Notes under the pieces: model-generated | Seen by the model: only the letters and a program-made list of their open reading frames with translations | Database searches by the model: none | What the model was told of the DNA's origin: nothing | In this document: positions 48,984-60,803 of the stretch, in pieces | How positions within the stretch are numbered: position 1 is the first letter of the stretch | Layout of the letters: each line of letters starts with the position of its first letter | NCBI GenBank assembly: GCA_029204225.1 | Contig: CM055097.1 | Location: 3,380,620-3,444,619, forward strand | From: Diphasiastrum complanatum | Lineage: Eukaryota; Streptophyta; Lycopodiopsida; Lycopodiales; Lycopodiaceae | DNA: 64,000 nucleotides | Direction of reading: 5' to 3' | Made by a program: the position numbers and the translations under genes

Positions 48984-50807
48984 GATGAGGAAGTAAAACC
49001 TTGTAATATGACTTTCCAAAATGTAATTTGTGACTCTCAAGAAACTAGATTTGAACACATTCAACAATCTAGAAAATCAACACAAGATCTAGACCACAAA
49101 TTTTGAATCATATCTCTTTTCACCCTAGTCAATTGGAAACTAAGCTTTGCTTTGATCACTAAGACAAAAGCACTCTATCAAATCACAAAAAATTAGACCA
49201 AAACACCCCTATTGGACTCAACAAATACCAACGACTGTTTCTTTTGAGAGTTGGAATGGATTTGAAAAGATTTGACACCTAGATTTTCCTTTCCTCTTGA
49301 CTAGTTCACTCAACTTTTGATATTCTTGAACAAATAATGGGTTCAGTTTCAAATACTTGAAAATAGAACCTAACCACTTTTAAACTCACTCTTATACCAA
49401 ATAATCTTACTCTTCAGATTTGGATTGAAGTGGATTTGATTTGAAAACAAATTAAACTACTAATTTTCACAAAAAAAAAAGAGAGGATCTACACTAGATC
49501 ACATAAACTTGACATGCATACTTGATTCAAACACACAAAGATCAGATCCAATCACCCCTTTTGGAATCCCTCTTGACCCAAAGAATCTCACTCTTGAGAT
49601 TTAGAATGGACATGAAATGGTTTGATAACAATCTATGTCAATAATTTTTTACCAAGCTTAAAAAATTAGACATCTAGAGATTCACAAAGATCCCAACCAT
49701 GTATGAACACTCAAATATGGACTCCTCCCTTTTCTAGACTCCAAATGGGATCACAACTTGACCCTCACCCTTTCACAAAGAAAGTTGAATTAGAACTTAT
49801 TTGAGTTTCATACATACAATTTCAAATTTTTCTCAAAAAATTGAATTCATTCACCTCTATTGGACTCCACTAAGTACCAATGACTCTACCTCTTTAGAGT
49901 TGGAATGAAACTCAAATTTCAAAAACGTGATGCTTCTCTCTCACTAAGATATGTGCTTACAAAGAGCTAATGCCACTTAGCAAGATTTGATCACAATGAA
50001 GAAGACAATTTTTCCACCAAAGTCAAGGATTGAGTTACTAGTTCTTGCCCTCTACAAAGGAATGATCTCTTGAAAATTTTGGATCAATCACAACACATAT
50101 GCCTCACTCACATTTATGACTTTTATTAAAGTCAAAAACACACTCACACACTTGAGTAGGGGTGAACAATGTGACTTGGATCTGAAATTTTTCTCCTAGT
50201 ACTTGCCAACAATTCGTATAAACTTGTATTGGTAGATTTTGCCTATATGAGATTCACTTAAGATTTCACTTGGGGGACTTATCCAAGGGTGACTTCAACT
50301 TAGAGTCTTCTAGTCTCAACTCTTTCACTCTTGAACACATCTAGAATAAAGGTACAATGGATTTCAATCTCTTTCCTTGCAAATCACTCCTTAATCTATG
50401 GTTTTTGGCAATCTTTCACTCTCAACTTCAATGTACGCTAAAAAAAAAATAGAGAATCAACTTCAATATACTGTAAACAAGCTTTATTCCATCTATATGA
50501 TTGATCTAAACCAAGAACAAATCAATGGAATAGAAACAATGCAAGGAAAGCTTGAAAAATGCATTAAATTGACTCAAAATTGGATGTACGAAGCTCAAAA
50601 TGCACCAAACTGAAATTTACTATTCATAATAGGTTCTATATGGCCCCCCACGTGTGTAAAGTACACCTGCAGCGAACAGCAAGATTTGGTACAAATATAA
50701 TGGTTCTAGCTATCTATTCAAACTCGCTACCTCAATATTAGCTAGTTTCCAAAAACCTGCCAATTTGGGTATAGTTTAGATCAATGCCTTAAATGCAGTT
50801 GTACTTG
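48984..50807 (-). mobile_element. Long leader of the zinc-knuckle element, with diverged tandem repeats
   Basis: About 1.8 kb between primer binding site and ORF. Five diverged units begin near 49204, 49388, 49551, 49724 and 49854, each with a CC(T/C)(A/T)TTGGA-CTC-like head, a GA(G/T)TT-GGAATGGA-like block and a T-rich tail. No protein is recognised. Confidence 0.5.
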
Positions 50808-51680
50808 GCTCTGATACCATGTGAAAGTGCAACAAAAAAGGACCAAGAATGGATCCAAATCAGATCCACAAGCGTGATTGGGTATTAGATTAGATCAATT
50901 TATCAATCTACACAAGATTAGATAGCTTTTAGATCACATCTTCATCAAGAAATCTAACAAGAACAATCATTATTGATCAAAATTAATGCTTGATGGTTTC
51001 ACACGTGTGAAGACCTGTCAGAGTATGGACAAAAAGCTAATAATGAAGTATACTAAGCTTATAACCCAATCAATGCATAAAAACACAAGACAAATAAAGA
51101 GAAAACACTAGAATTGCTCCAAAACCAAGATTTAACTTCCATGTCAATTATGGCCAAATGAGCCACCATATATACACAAAAGCTGATGCTTACTCAACTA
51201 ATTTGGCACGTATGAGAGTGCCTACTCGTCAAAGGATCCACCAATAATCATCAATATGGCACATGGTTCATGATTCCTAAACTTATAGCCACCTCCCTTG
51301 ATTTGAGGCAATTTTCCTAATATATAGGGACTTGCACAAATATCTACTACAAGTAGGATCTCACCTACTACTGATGTTTTCACATGTGTGATCAATCCTA
51401 CACACGTGTGAGATCACCCCTATCCATGTGAAATAGCTTTTCCTACCAATAAAATGATGCCAAGTGGCATATAACTAGAAAACTAGATTTTGGCCATTTT
51501 AGCCACTAGATCTTAAATGAAATGGTATGTACAACCTATATGACTCATCTAAATGATAAATGCATTTATTTCACATGTGGGAAAAGGTTCCACACATGTC
51601 TAATGATGATATGTACTAGTCATAATGGTATTTACAAGATTTGATCAAGTTAGCTTTTGCCAATTTTAACAATAACTTCA
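50808..51680 (-). repeat. copia-type LTR (type F) with primer binding site
   Basis: GGCTCTGATACCA (50808-50820) is the primer binding site on the minus strand; the LTR starts TGTGAAAGTGC at 50821 and may end near AACTTCA at about 51680. Contains CACACGTGTG at 51000-51009 and 51401-51410 and similar CACATGTG words. It is related to the degraded LTR at 32345-33010. Confidence 0.65.
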
Positions 51681-51691
51681 TGCAATTGTAC

Positions 51692-52740
51692 TCATTTGTT
51701 GATAATAATCAGAGTAAAATTTGTCCTAATGATGTTATTAAACATTGCGCATTTGTTTGAATCCATCGTTTGAACTATTTTGCTGCTAACCGTTGCATTT
51801 TTTATCCATTCATCTAGCTCGCTCCCAACTTCCACACAACCCACTGATTTTCGACACAAATCACTACGTATCAATTCTAAAGTGGACTTAGCTCTAGTGG
51901 CTTGTCCCTTTGGGAATCTTGATCTAGGTTGTTTTCCTAGTAAGAACATTTCACAAACATGTTGAATGTTAGTGAATCTCTACTAATGTGAGTTCTTCAA
52001 ATAGGAATATATATGGAGTCATGTGCTGTGAGGCACCAGAATCGCAATACCATAGCATGGCATCTCTACTTTGTTGATTTTGTACCATTAGCAATGTTGG
52101 GCGTTGGTTTTCTTGCAGTACTTGCAGAAGATCTTGGTTTTAGGCTTTTGATGTTGTTGATCGTGTTGTTGTTGTTGCTGCTGGTTTGAATCAGTTTGCT
52201 CAGCTATACTCTTCTTGTCCTTTGAAGTTCTCTTCTGGGATTGTTGCTTATTCGAATAGAGGGCAAATGTCTTCACATTCGACATCAATAAGCAATACTA
52301 AATTATTGTAAGAGAGAGGAAGATTGAATAGAAGAGACATGTTAGCATCTGATACTGGCGAACCTACTACAGCTAGCTTGTTAAGCAGCTATTTGAATTC
52401 AGTCAGATGATCATTGACTGAGGTCCCTTCACTCATCTTGAGCGACAAGAACTTCTTTCTTACAAAGAGACGAGTCCATACATCTGTCATTTCATATAAA
52501 CCAGTAAGAATGTCCTATGCTTTTTTGGAATTGGAAAAATTTGCTATAGGAGCTATTTGTGAATCTTTTAGATTCAGAGATACTGTGGCTAATGCTTTGC
52601 CATCCTTTGCTTCCCAAGCGGTCAGCATGTCAGGTCTAGCTGGTCAAGAGACTTGGATACACGGTACTCTAGAGGCCAATAAGGTAATTAATAACCTTCT
52701 GAGGCCCAGACACACTAATTGAAATCAGTACATGGTTTAG
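51692..52740 (-). mobile_element. Ty1/copia fragment: gag, zinc knuckle, protease, pre-integrase
   Basis: From the right: gag (LYEMTDVWTRLFVRKKFLSL, MSEGTSVNDHLTEFK, LPLSYNNLV), Gln-rich linker and zinc knuckle FCKYCKKTNAQHC (52288-52088), protease YCDSGASQHMT (about 52050), then after a deletion the pre-integrase tail CEMFLLGKQPRSRFPKGQA and LELIRSDLC (51949-51830). The plus-strand frame at 52414-52722 is the antisense shadow of this gag. Stops and a deletion make it inactive. Confidence 0.85.
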
Positions 52741-52959
52741 GACATTCAATGCATGTGTAGAGTATCAATAACAATGGAATGTGAAAAATGTCAACTAGTT
52801 TCCTTACCATTTTTAACAAGTACATAAGTGGATAAGGTCAGATTTAGACCTACTCTAATTGGCTAATATAGATACATTGCATGTAGTCACTTAAAACTAG
52901 GTTTTTGATGAAGTACCTAGAAGTTGCTATTTTAGGGCAAGTGGCCAAGTGACATTCTG

Positions 52960-53333
52960 GATGCTAAAATAGATGTACCGACATGGAGAAATCATCTTCA
53001 TGTTCTCATTTATTATGAATAACTTTTTCTTTTGATTATATGTCCATCTCTTTCATATTTTTCATGATATCTTGAGTTCTTAGAATGTGAATTTTCATGT
53101 TGTACTTGGATCCACACGTGTGAAGGACAATGTACTACTATTTTTGTACGGACAAGGTAATACTATATCAGTTCTTAGTGATTTTGATCAGATATTGTAT
53201 TTCTAAGTTCTAGCATGATAGATGCATGATTTCTAGCTTGTAGATGAATCTAGATGTGCACTCCAATTTAGCCAAAGATCTAATGATCCATTAGGCATGT
53301 TTTGGATCTGAATTTCTCACATGGTATTAGAGC
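52960..53333 (+). repeat. copia-type LTR end and primer binding site, plus strand
   Basis: The LTR ends GAATTTCTCACA at 53321 and is followed by TGGTATTAGAGC (53322-53333), a primer binding site with one change. G-box palindrome CACACGTGTG at 53113-53122. The left end is not defined; 52960 is approximate. Confidence 0.6.
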
Positions 53334-54089
53334 AAGTTGAAGGCTAAAGTTGGTGGATTTTCCAAATCTAGGGGTGGATTTGAGGGCGCCATCAAATCTA
53401 TGAGGAGTTGAAATGGTTTCTATCTCAAATCAAGCATTTTCAAGTATAGAAAGTGGATCTTTGTGATCCTAGCTCCATTTTAGATCAAATCACTTGGAGT
53501 AGGCCAATTTTTGAATCCACTTATTGGAATGTGGAGACAAAATTTTCTTATGATTATGGATGTTTCATTCTATTTATAGATGTATCAAGATTGTAGCTTT
53601 TGCATGTAGCTTTTGCTTGATTCAATATTTTGCATTTTGTGAAAAACCCTAAATTTGATAGGATCTCTTTATGTTGAATTTTCTAGACTTTTCAATAGTG
53701 TGTTTCAATCTTAGGAGAGTGCAAAAAGTTCATTATATTGTAGGTAGATCAAGTGTGATCAAGAAATCATTGATTCTATGTGCTAGGATTTGCTAGAAGA
53801 GAGAAAAAGAGAGACTAGATTGTTTCCAAATCTTTGTGATTTCTTATTGTCATCATTTTTTGATTTTAAAGAGAGTGCTAAGTGCGTTGGAATAGGTTCA
53901 AAGAAGAAGATCAATCATTGCAAAACATCAAGTGGCTTCATGTTGGAAAGCAATGATAGGCTTACTTTAAGCAACTATTCAACTTGGAAGGTGAGGATGG
54001 AGTCTTTGCCAGAGATGAATGTGACTAATGAACTTCTGAAGGAAGTTGGTAAGTGCACTACATCTAGTGAAGCTTGGAAAACCTTGAAG
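53334..54089 (+). mobile_element. copia leader and N-terminal gag fragment
   Basis: About 600 bases of leader, then a frame (from about 53940) with ESNDRLTLSNYSTWKVRMESL, read as two overlapping pieces of the copia gag start, and TTSSEAWKTLK. Cut at 54089 by the start of LTR D. Confidence 0.7.
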
Positions 54090-54643
54090 TGTCGGAAAGT
54101 GGTGTGCAGAAGATAGGTCGAAACTCGAAAAGAAACGAATAAAAATAATTCGAGTGTCTAGAAAGAAAACTTTTTGTATATGGCAGAATAAACTATCTTC
54201 CTCTTTCACAATGCACGACTACACCTATCAATTTCAAACAAAACAATAGTGATAGAAATCACGTTTGATCTTATAGTGACTAACTTTGGAATCATTAGTA
54301 CTGTAGTGATTACATAGCCAAACAATAAAGGATAAAAAATTATTAGACAAATAATTTGTTGTGAAACGCTAGACAAACAATTAGTCGTGAAGATTTCCAG
54401 AAAATGCATACATTCTGAGACGAAGCTGAACGCAATAGATTATTAATTCAGTATGAAAACGTAACAGAAGTAAATGAGTACAATAAGTTGCGGATCAAAG
54501 CTGTGTACTCTATGCTATCTCTGAGCGGCTAAAATGAAAGTCTGAATTAATGCGCAATGCTGATAAGCAATAGCGCAATAGCAATCTCTAAAACAACTCT
54601 AAGAAGTGACCTAGAATGCCCATGAGTGTTCAAGCTCACAGGT
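54090..54643 (-). repeat. Partial copia family A LTR (LTR D)
   Basis: Starts TGTCGGAAAGTGGTGTG, follows LTR C through CTATCAATTTC and CTCTGAGCGGC to CAAGCTCACAGG, then loses similarity exactly where the other family A LTRs have the GA tract. Confidence 0.85.
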
Positions 54644-54888
54644 TCATTGCCAGGTCCTCTCATTCTACTCAAGAGTGGAGCTTATGGGGATTGATCGCTT
54701 GCTTCTACGTGGTTGTGTGGTTTACTCCATAGTGTGTTCTCTTGTGTTTCAACTTCCAATCAAGATTTTGAGGGGATTTTCCTTACAAAATATGTGTCAC
54801 ATCCGAAGAGAAATTATGAAATCTTTTTGCTCTTTACAATCTGAACAAATGTGCTCTGCAAGCGATTTTTTTATATCTCCAAATAGCA

Positions 54889-54965
<77 letters not shown>

Positions 54966-57060
54966 TGTATATATGTATTTGCATATTGTGATACAAAATA
55001 TAAGGCCATTTACAACAAGCTCTTCAATACTTACATATGTCTACTACCACAACTTGAATTCTAAGATGTCTTTACAATATGGCATGACACTGATTTTGAG
55101 ACAATAATGATCAATATCATAGGTTTTTCCCTTATAGTTAATAAGTAATGTAGTCTCCAAAATCCTCAATATTTGTCGTTTGCATTGCGAACATACACTA
55201 GATAAGTAACAATGGTTGTGCTACAAATAGACTTACAAAAACTAGCATGCAACAAGATGCGATATTATGTGGTATAAATAGCAAGGAATAAAATTACTAG
55301 AAAAAACATCACTACAACTGCTAACTCTATTTAATTATGCATTCTCCTTTGATACAATGAGAAACACTACGACACATGATAATTTCTGAAGATCAGTACA
55401 AGCCTCAAGGTTAACAACATGAGCATATGGAAATGACACTTTCTTTGGAAAGACATGTGAGAAGAGGCAAACTTCACAAATTTTTACAATATCTTCTTGT
55501 ACTAGAAAAGTATGGGATTGCTTTCTTTCTTCCAAAACACCTTATATATTGATTATTCAAGTATTGAATTAGCAAGCTGCAAAAATCAAACATGTTTTAT
55601 AAGACATACACATCAATAGCACTATTGATACATCCAGGACCAAACCTAATAAGAGTGTAATTTTTTTCTCATGAATGGAATTGTTAACAATATCTTGAAA
55701 TGATTTTAGGGTGCACTTTCACTAGATGAAATCATGCAAACACATCTCCAACAACAAAAGTGACATTACCAACAGTCTTAAAAAGTCTATTAGACTTCCG
55801 TGAAGCTTTCATACAGGCCCTGAGAAACAGTATGGGCTGAGACTGTGTTGGCAGATTCCAAGGAATCCCCAAGATGCCTAGCTGAGCTGTATGAAGAGCA
55901 CCTCTCACCCTAGACCGAGGAGGTCTCATAAGAAGGAGAAGAGGTAGAAGATGAGAGCCGAGGAATACTAGCTAGGTATACAGTTCTACGTTATGTGACC
56001 CTCATGGTGAATCCCAAAGAAGGAATGACCATGTAGGAGCTAGTAGTATTTCTAGGCAATGTAATAAATGTGGACCCCTCTTAAATAAACTAGAGTGAGC
56101 CACCTTTTGATGGTGACCTCTAGTGGAAGAGCTAATTCCACTTAGAATTTGTAGATTAGTGGAATTGCCACTTAGGCTCCACATGGGCAGCCTCTTGATC
56201 TATTTAAGAGACCCACTCTCTTGTGAGGGAGCTTTTTACTGTATTGTCATTTTCTCTTGTGTGAATAAAGAAGATCCTCCACAAGTTTTTGACAATCTTT
56301 GAGCTCCTTGTTCATGTCTATTTTCTTGAGTGAATCTCCTATGAACATGCTTTGCTTTCTCTTGTTTGTGGATGTGGAATAGAGTAAATTTCCTTCTTTC
56401 TTTCTTTATGCAATGTGGATTGTAGTTGTGGATTAGATGTCTTGTTCTTGCTTAAGTAATTTTTCAGCATCCAAGTAAACTAAATAGGCTGGAATTGTGA
56501 TACCAATCGTGCATATCTTCTAACAATCCAGCTCTTGATTGTTCGTGGATTATCCAGGAATCAAGAGATGGGTGTTTCTTGATTCTTGGATTGCTAGTAT
56601 GCTGATAGGTAGTTAGTTCTTGTTTCTTGTTCTTAATTTGTAGATTAATCTAGGTGCATTACTGTTTCTAAATCTCTAGAGTTAATTAGTAGAAAGAATC
56701 GCTGATTGTTCACTTGTTTGAAACACTGATCTATTTGTGAATGAGTCTTGGTTGCATGCGAGTGTGTATGCATGTAGCTGGAGTGAACGAATCCTAATCA
56801 TCCCACTGATAGGCTGGAAAAATGTCTAAGTAAATTGCTAAATCTTGTTGCTTGAATCGGTTCAAACTAAGAAGATCAATCGTAATGAACCAGCTTCCTA
56901 GAACAGACAGAAACACCCGAGTTTCAGAGTTAAAGAAACCAAGAATAGCATCAAAAATTTGTGTTCACAGATTCGCAGCAGGAATATGTGAACATTTGGC
57001 GCCATTTCCACCGCTACATAGACACACATATTCACAAAACCATCTAATCTAGGTTGGCAA
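54644..57060. other. Mixed region: microsatellite and possible LTR promoter, no recognised gene
   Basis: Contains the CA microsatellite (54890-54961). Between about 55960 and 56500 the sequence looks like a plus-strand LTR: TCTATTTAAGAGACCCACTC at 56197-56216 (TATA-like), then AATAAAG at 56265 and T/G-rich sequence. No matching second LTR was found. Short frames at 55335-55929 show no domain. Confidence 0.4.
54890..54961. repeat. (CA)n microsatellite
   Basis: About 72 bases of pure CA. Confidence 0.97.
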
Positions 57061-57079
57061 ACAAGTTCTTGAAGTCTCA

Positions 57080-57810
57080 TGTCCCCCATCTCGATCGAGT
57101 CTGTCACTCTGGTCTCAATCGAGTGTCTAGACCTGTTTTTGACCGAGACTTCATGTTCCTCACCTGGTCGAGTCCCACAACTCACGTATGGACCGGGCCG
57201 AGCCCCATTTCATTTCGACTTGAAGCCACACGTAAACTCTTGACCGAGTCTTGACTTATAATCTCGATTGTTGAATTCTCAATTGAAGTAATTTGTTGAG
57301 ATCTCGACCGAAGCCATAACTCAGATCTGAACCGAGTACTCCGATTAGGATCTCGACCTAGTCTCTCCATTACGGTCTCGACCGAGCCTCCTAGTTGAGA
57401 TCTCAATCAAATCTCTCATTCAGATCTTGACCAACAATCACTCATTCAGTCTTGATCAAATCTTTCAGTTCTGAGTGTTTTCAGTCTGATCTTGACCGAA
57501 ATTATCAGTCCATTCTCAACCGAGTGTTTTCTTTCAGATCTCAACTGAAGCTATTCAGATCTCAACCGAATAAAACCTTTAGATCTCGACATCCCATTTT
57601 CGATCGAATCATTAGTTCAATCTTGACCAAAATTTTCAATCCGATCTCGACCAAAATTTTCAGTCCATTCTCAACCCAATGTTTTCTATCAGATCTCGAC
57701 CGACGCTCTATCTCAAATCTCAACCAACTCTTTGTAGTGCCACTTCAACCGAACCCACTTTTCAAATCTCAATCGAGTGCTTGCGTTGCAATCTCGACCG
57801 AGCCAAGTCA
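57080..57810. repeat. Degenerate 24-bp minisatellite, core ATCTCGACCGA
   Basis: About 30 copies of a unit close to CAGATCTCGACCGAA plus about nine T/C-rich bases. Start points in the best part run 57597, 57618, 57642, 57666, 57690, 57714, 57741, 57764, 57789, that is mostly 21-27 bases apart with a mode of 24. The period is a multiple of three, so the frame at 57452-57946 shows an imperfect eight-residue repeat (F-x-S-D-L-D-R type). No domain is recognised; translation is doubtful. Confidence 0.85.
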
Positions 57811-58189
57811 AAAAGACAAGTCAACTCTATATTTGACTAGACCTACATACTTGCAAATACCACAGTTATCAATCCATTTTTTTGCAATACCCCTACATCA
57901 AAAACTGTGCCATTTGGACCCATACAAATCATTATACTCTGTTTAATATCCTTTGATATATTTTAAATCCAAAGTGTTAAGAAAAAAAAAAAACAGAAAC
58001 AGAGTCCAAAAATCCTCAATACCTTGTCCTGAGGTATACTAGACTTTCAATATGGATCATCCTTATGATTCTAATTCCACGGAAGATTATCCACCGGAGA
58101 TGGTATCTCCTTCCGCGGAACAAACAAGATACAATAGGTCCTCTCGAATGAAATAACAAATCCATGAGCCAATGTAGTTCATCAAGATT

Positions 58190-59190
58190 TTTTAAGAACT
58201 CGATCGAGTCTTCCCGTCATGATCTCGACCGACTCATGCACTTGAAAAATCTTGATCGAGGACAAACGACAAACGCCATAAATACTTCCAAAACGAAAAT
58301 ATTTTTTACCTCAACAACATGCAAATATTGGAGTCTTCCTGCGACTGCTTTCTGGCGATCTCCTTGTAAACATACTCGATTATGGCGCTCTTACACTCCA
58401 TCGATCAGTCATTATTCACACACTCCGTCCATCGACCATCACACGTTATCATCCTGAAACCAGTCCGGGTGACCGCCATCACCAAAGATCTCACATCGAT
58501 CAGTCATTATTCACACACTCCTTCCATCAACCATCACATGTTATCATCCTGAAACCAGTGTGGGTGACCGCCATCACCAAAAATCTGACAAAACCTAATA
58601 TCGCAAGAAGTTGCAACTCTCCCATTTAAATCTTTTGCACATCGAAGCGTTGAGGGGTAGTGTAGCTGGAGCATGCATCACGCTCTAGTTTCACTATTGT
58701 GAAACACCATCTTCAAAATCATCACCATTACAAACTCCTTGTTTTCCAAATTTATCACCATCTCACCCACTCTACTTCACCATAACCTATCGTTTCCATC
58801 TCTACAAAACTTCCATTTTTTGTCGACAGCCTACAAACACCTTTGTGTCTTTGAGCCATCCTACTTCACCCACTCCCTTATCACATTCCAAACTGACTCC
58901 ATCCACTTCATTTCTCACAACCGCGCCATTCTACACCTCAAATTTGCAGCAAACCCTCAGTTCCATTTTGATCGACGTCATCCGCTTCAGTCTTGACCGA
59001 GTCCTCCCCATTACACTCTCAACCAACACCCTCAGTTCCATCTCGACCGACATCGCCCACTTCAGTCTCGACCATGTCTCCTTCGTTACCATCTCGACCA
59101 AGTCCATCCATCACGACCTCATCTGAGTCCTCACCCAAGTCCATCCGACCACGCCGAATCTCTATTAACTCTGTTTCAGATCTCAACCAA
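58190..59190. repeat. Second block of CTCGACCGA-type repeats with a 95-bp duplication
   Basis: The same core recurs at 58198-58260 and 58968-59110 (TTGACCGAGTCC, TCTCGACCGAC, TCTCGACCATG, TCTCGACCAAG). Between these, 58400-58494 and 58495-58589 are tandem copies of a 95-base unit starting ATCGATCAGTCATT. The frames 58739-59211 are Thr/Ser/Pro-rich and follow the repeat. Confidence 0.75.
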
Positions 59191-59228
59191 GCCATTTTTT
59201 CCAAAGTCTAAATTTTCCAATTTCCAAC

Positions 59229-59820
59229 ATGTCTTCCAACCAGTCCTCCAGTTCAGATGACCCCGATACAAAAAAGATTGATATCCAGATGGGGCAATTG
59301 GATGTTCAAGAAATGACAATCTGGTACCAACAAGCACAACAATTTTTCATAGACATTGAATTTCAAGTTCCTGTCCTGACTGGTTATTAGAGCCCATATT
59401 TGCTACACATGGCATACACAAATTACAATGTCATTGCAGGATCGTGCCAATTCATAATTCCTCCCAACAGGGACTATGTATATAATATATTTCTTTCGGC
59501 AGCAGATTTCCATACATTCGGGTTCCCTTGAGGCCCAAATGTTGTCTCTAGGACGCTACAAAAAATTGAGCAGACAGCATATTTCAAATACATTGATCCA
59601 TCTATTAACCATTGGCTGCTACATGTGTATACTTAACAAAGTACACACAACGTTTTAGAACAAAGATCTTGCACGTACCTATGTCACTATTTCACATGAT
59701 GGCAGATTCACGACTGCATGGCCAAAATCTATATGATTGGGCCCAGTTTGTCTTGAACTACCTTCATGAATGTATAAAGAACAAGCAGCCAAGCACCATG
59801 CTCGAGTCGGGTACCTGGTA
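59229..59820 (+). pseudogene. Unidentified decayed protein-coding sequence
   Basis: From ATG 59229 the frame reads MSSNQSSSSDDPDTKKID, then a coding-like stretch with TAG at about 59388, a further segment (VYNIFLSAADFHTFGFP), TGA, another (LQKIEQTAYFKYIDPSINHW), TAA. A second frame (59612-59820) continues with ADSRLHGQNLYDWAQFVLNY. Composition is that of a globular protein, not of random sequence. I do not recognise the family. It follows the minisatellite region and could be the gag-like protein of an element whose LTR is near 56 kb. Confidence 0.4.
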
Positions 59821-59879
59821 ACATGCCTTATTATGTATTTTGTTGCCTGAATATGCGTAAGGTTTCAATTTGATTTTCA

Positions 59880-60803
59880 ATTTTGTCTTGGGTTGACAGA
59901 TCGAATTTGATCTCACACGTGTGGAGCCTGTTCCCACATGTGAAAGGAAGTAGGAAATGTACTTGTATAAAGTTAGATTCGGTTTAGATCAATCTACACA
60001 AGTGTGAACTTGATTTTTGACTAGAATCTGAGCTAAATTATTGCAATTTGATTCACTAGCATCATAGATTTTGAGCAATTCAAGGCATTGATTGATCCTT
60101 TATGATTATCTATGATCTGTATATCCATTACTGATCAAATTGAGCTCTTTTAGGATCTAATTCAAATGTGTTTAGGCTTCTAAAACCAGGTTCTAATCAT
60201 TTCTTATCTAGAAGATCAAATTAGCAAGTTTTGCTTGCTTTCTCATATCTAATTCAAGGCGAGCTTTGGAGTCAATCTCGAGGAGTAGCATTCAACCATT
60301 GGAGAGATAGAAGGATTGAAGCTTTTGGAGTTGATTTAGGTTCTTCTCAGGTGTGTGAGAGACCTCCTAAGAGTGATTTAGGTTCATTCCATAGCATTTT
60401 GCATTACTCATCATTAAGATCAATTTTTGTCAAAATTGTGATCTTGGTAGCTTGTGCTTGAAAAGTAGATTGTTTTGATTCTTAGTATAAAGTTTCAACC
60501 TGATCTTATAAGAGTGATTTAGAGTGTCATTTGTGTGCAATTATATCTTCTTTTCTTAGGTTGATTGGATATTTATAAGCCTTGTGAAGTTTAGATGGAG
60601 GAGGAGTCAATTTTGGTCATTTTTTCTACATCAAGCAAGCTAGTTTCATTTTGAATCTTTTTCAATATAATTGGTTGAGCTCAAGATCAAATAGTATCTT
60701 GTTGTTGATCATTCTCAGGTCCCTAGATAGTGGGATAGCTAGTTCTTGCATCCTTTCTATTGTGTATCCATTCTTATATAATCAATCTCTTGTTTAGAGG
60801 AAG
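59880..60803 (+). mobile_element. LTR/leader region of pol-deleted copia copy 2
   Basis: Starts with a G-box palindrome CACACGTGTG (59914-59923) and CACATGTGAAAGG, as in the type F LTRs, followed by AT-rich sequence up to the gag start. No clear primer binding site is visible, so the LTR/leader boundary is unknown. Confidence 0.45.

Noticed and set aside
52414-52722. 102-residue plus-strand open frame
   Set aside because: Antisense to copia gag, which is recognisable on the minus strand.
54675-55064. 129-residue open frame spanning the CA microsatellite
   Set aside because: It consists largely of a Thr/His run from the dinucleotide repeat and shows no domain.
57080-59190. CRISPR-like array
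   Set aside because: The repeat unit is degenerate, there are no unique spacers of constant length, and the context is a plant nuclear genome.
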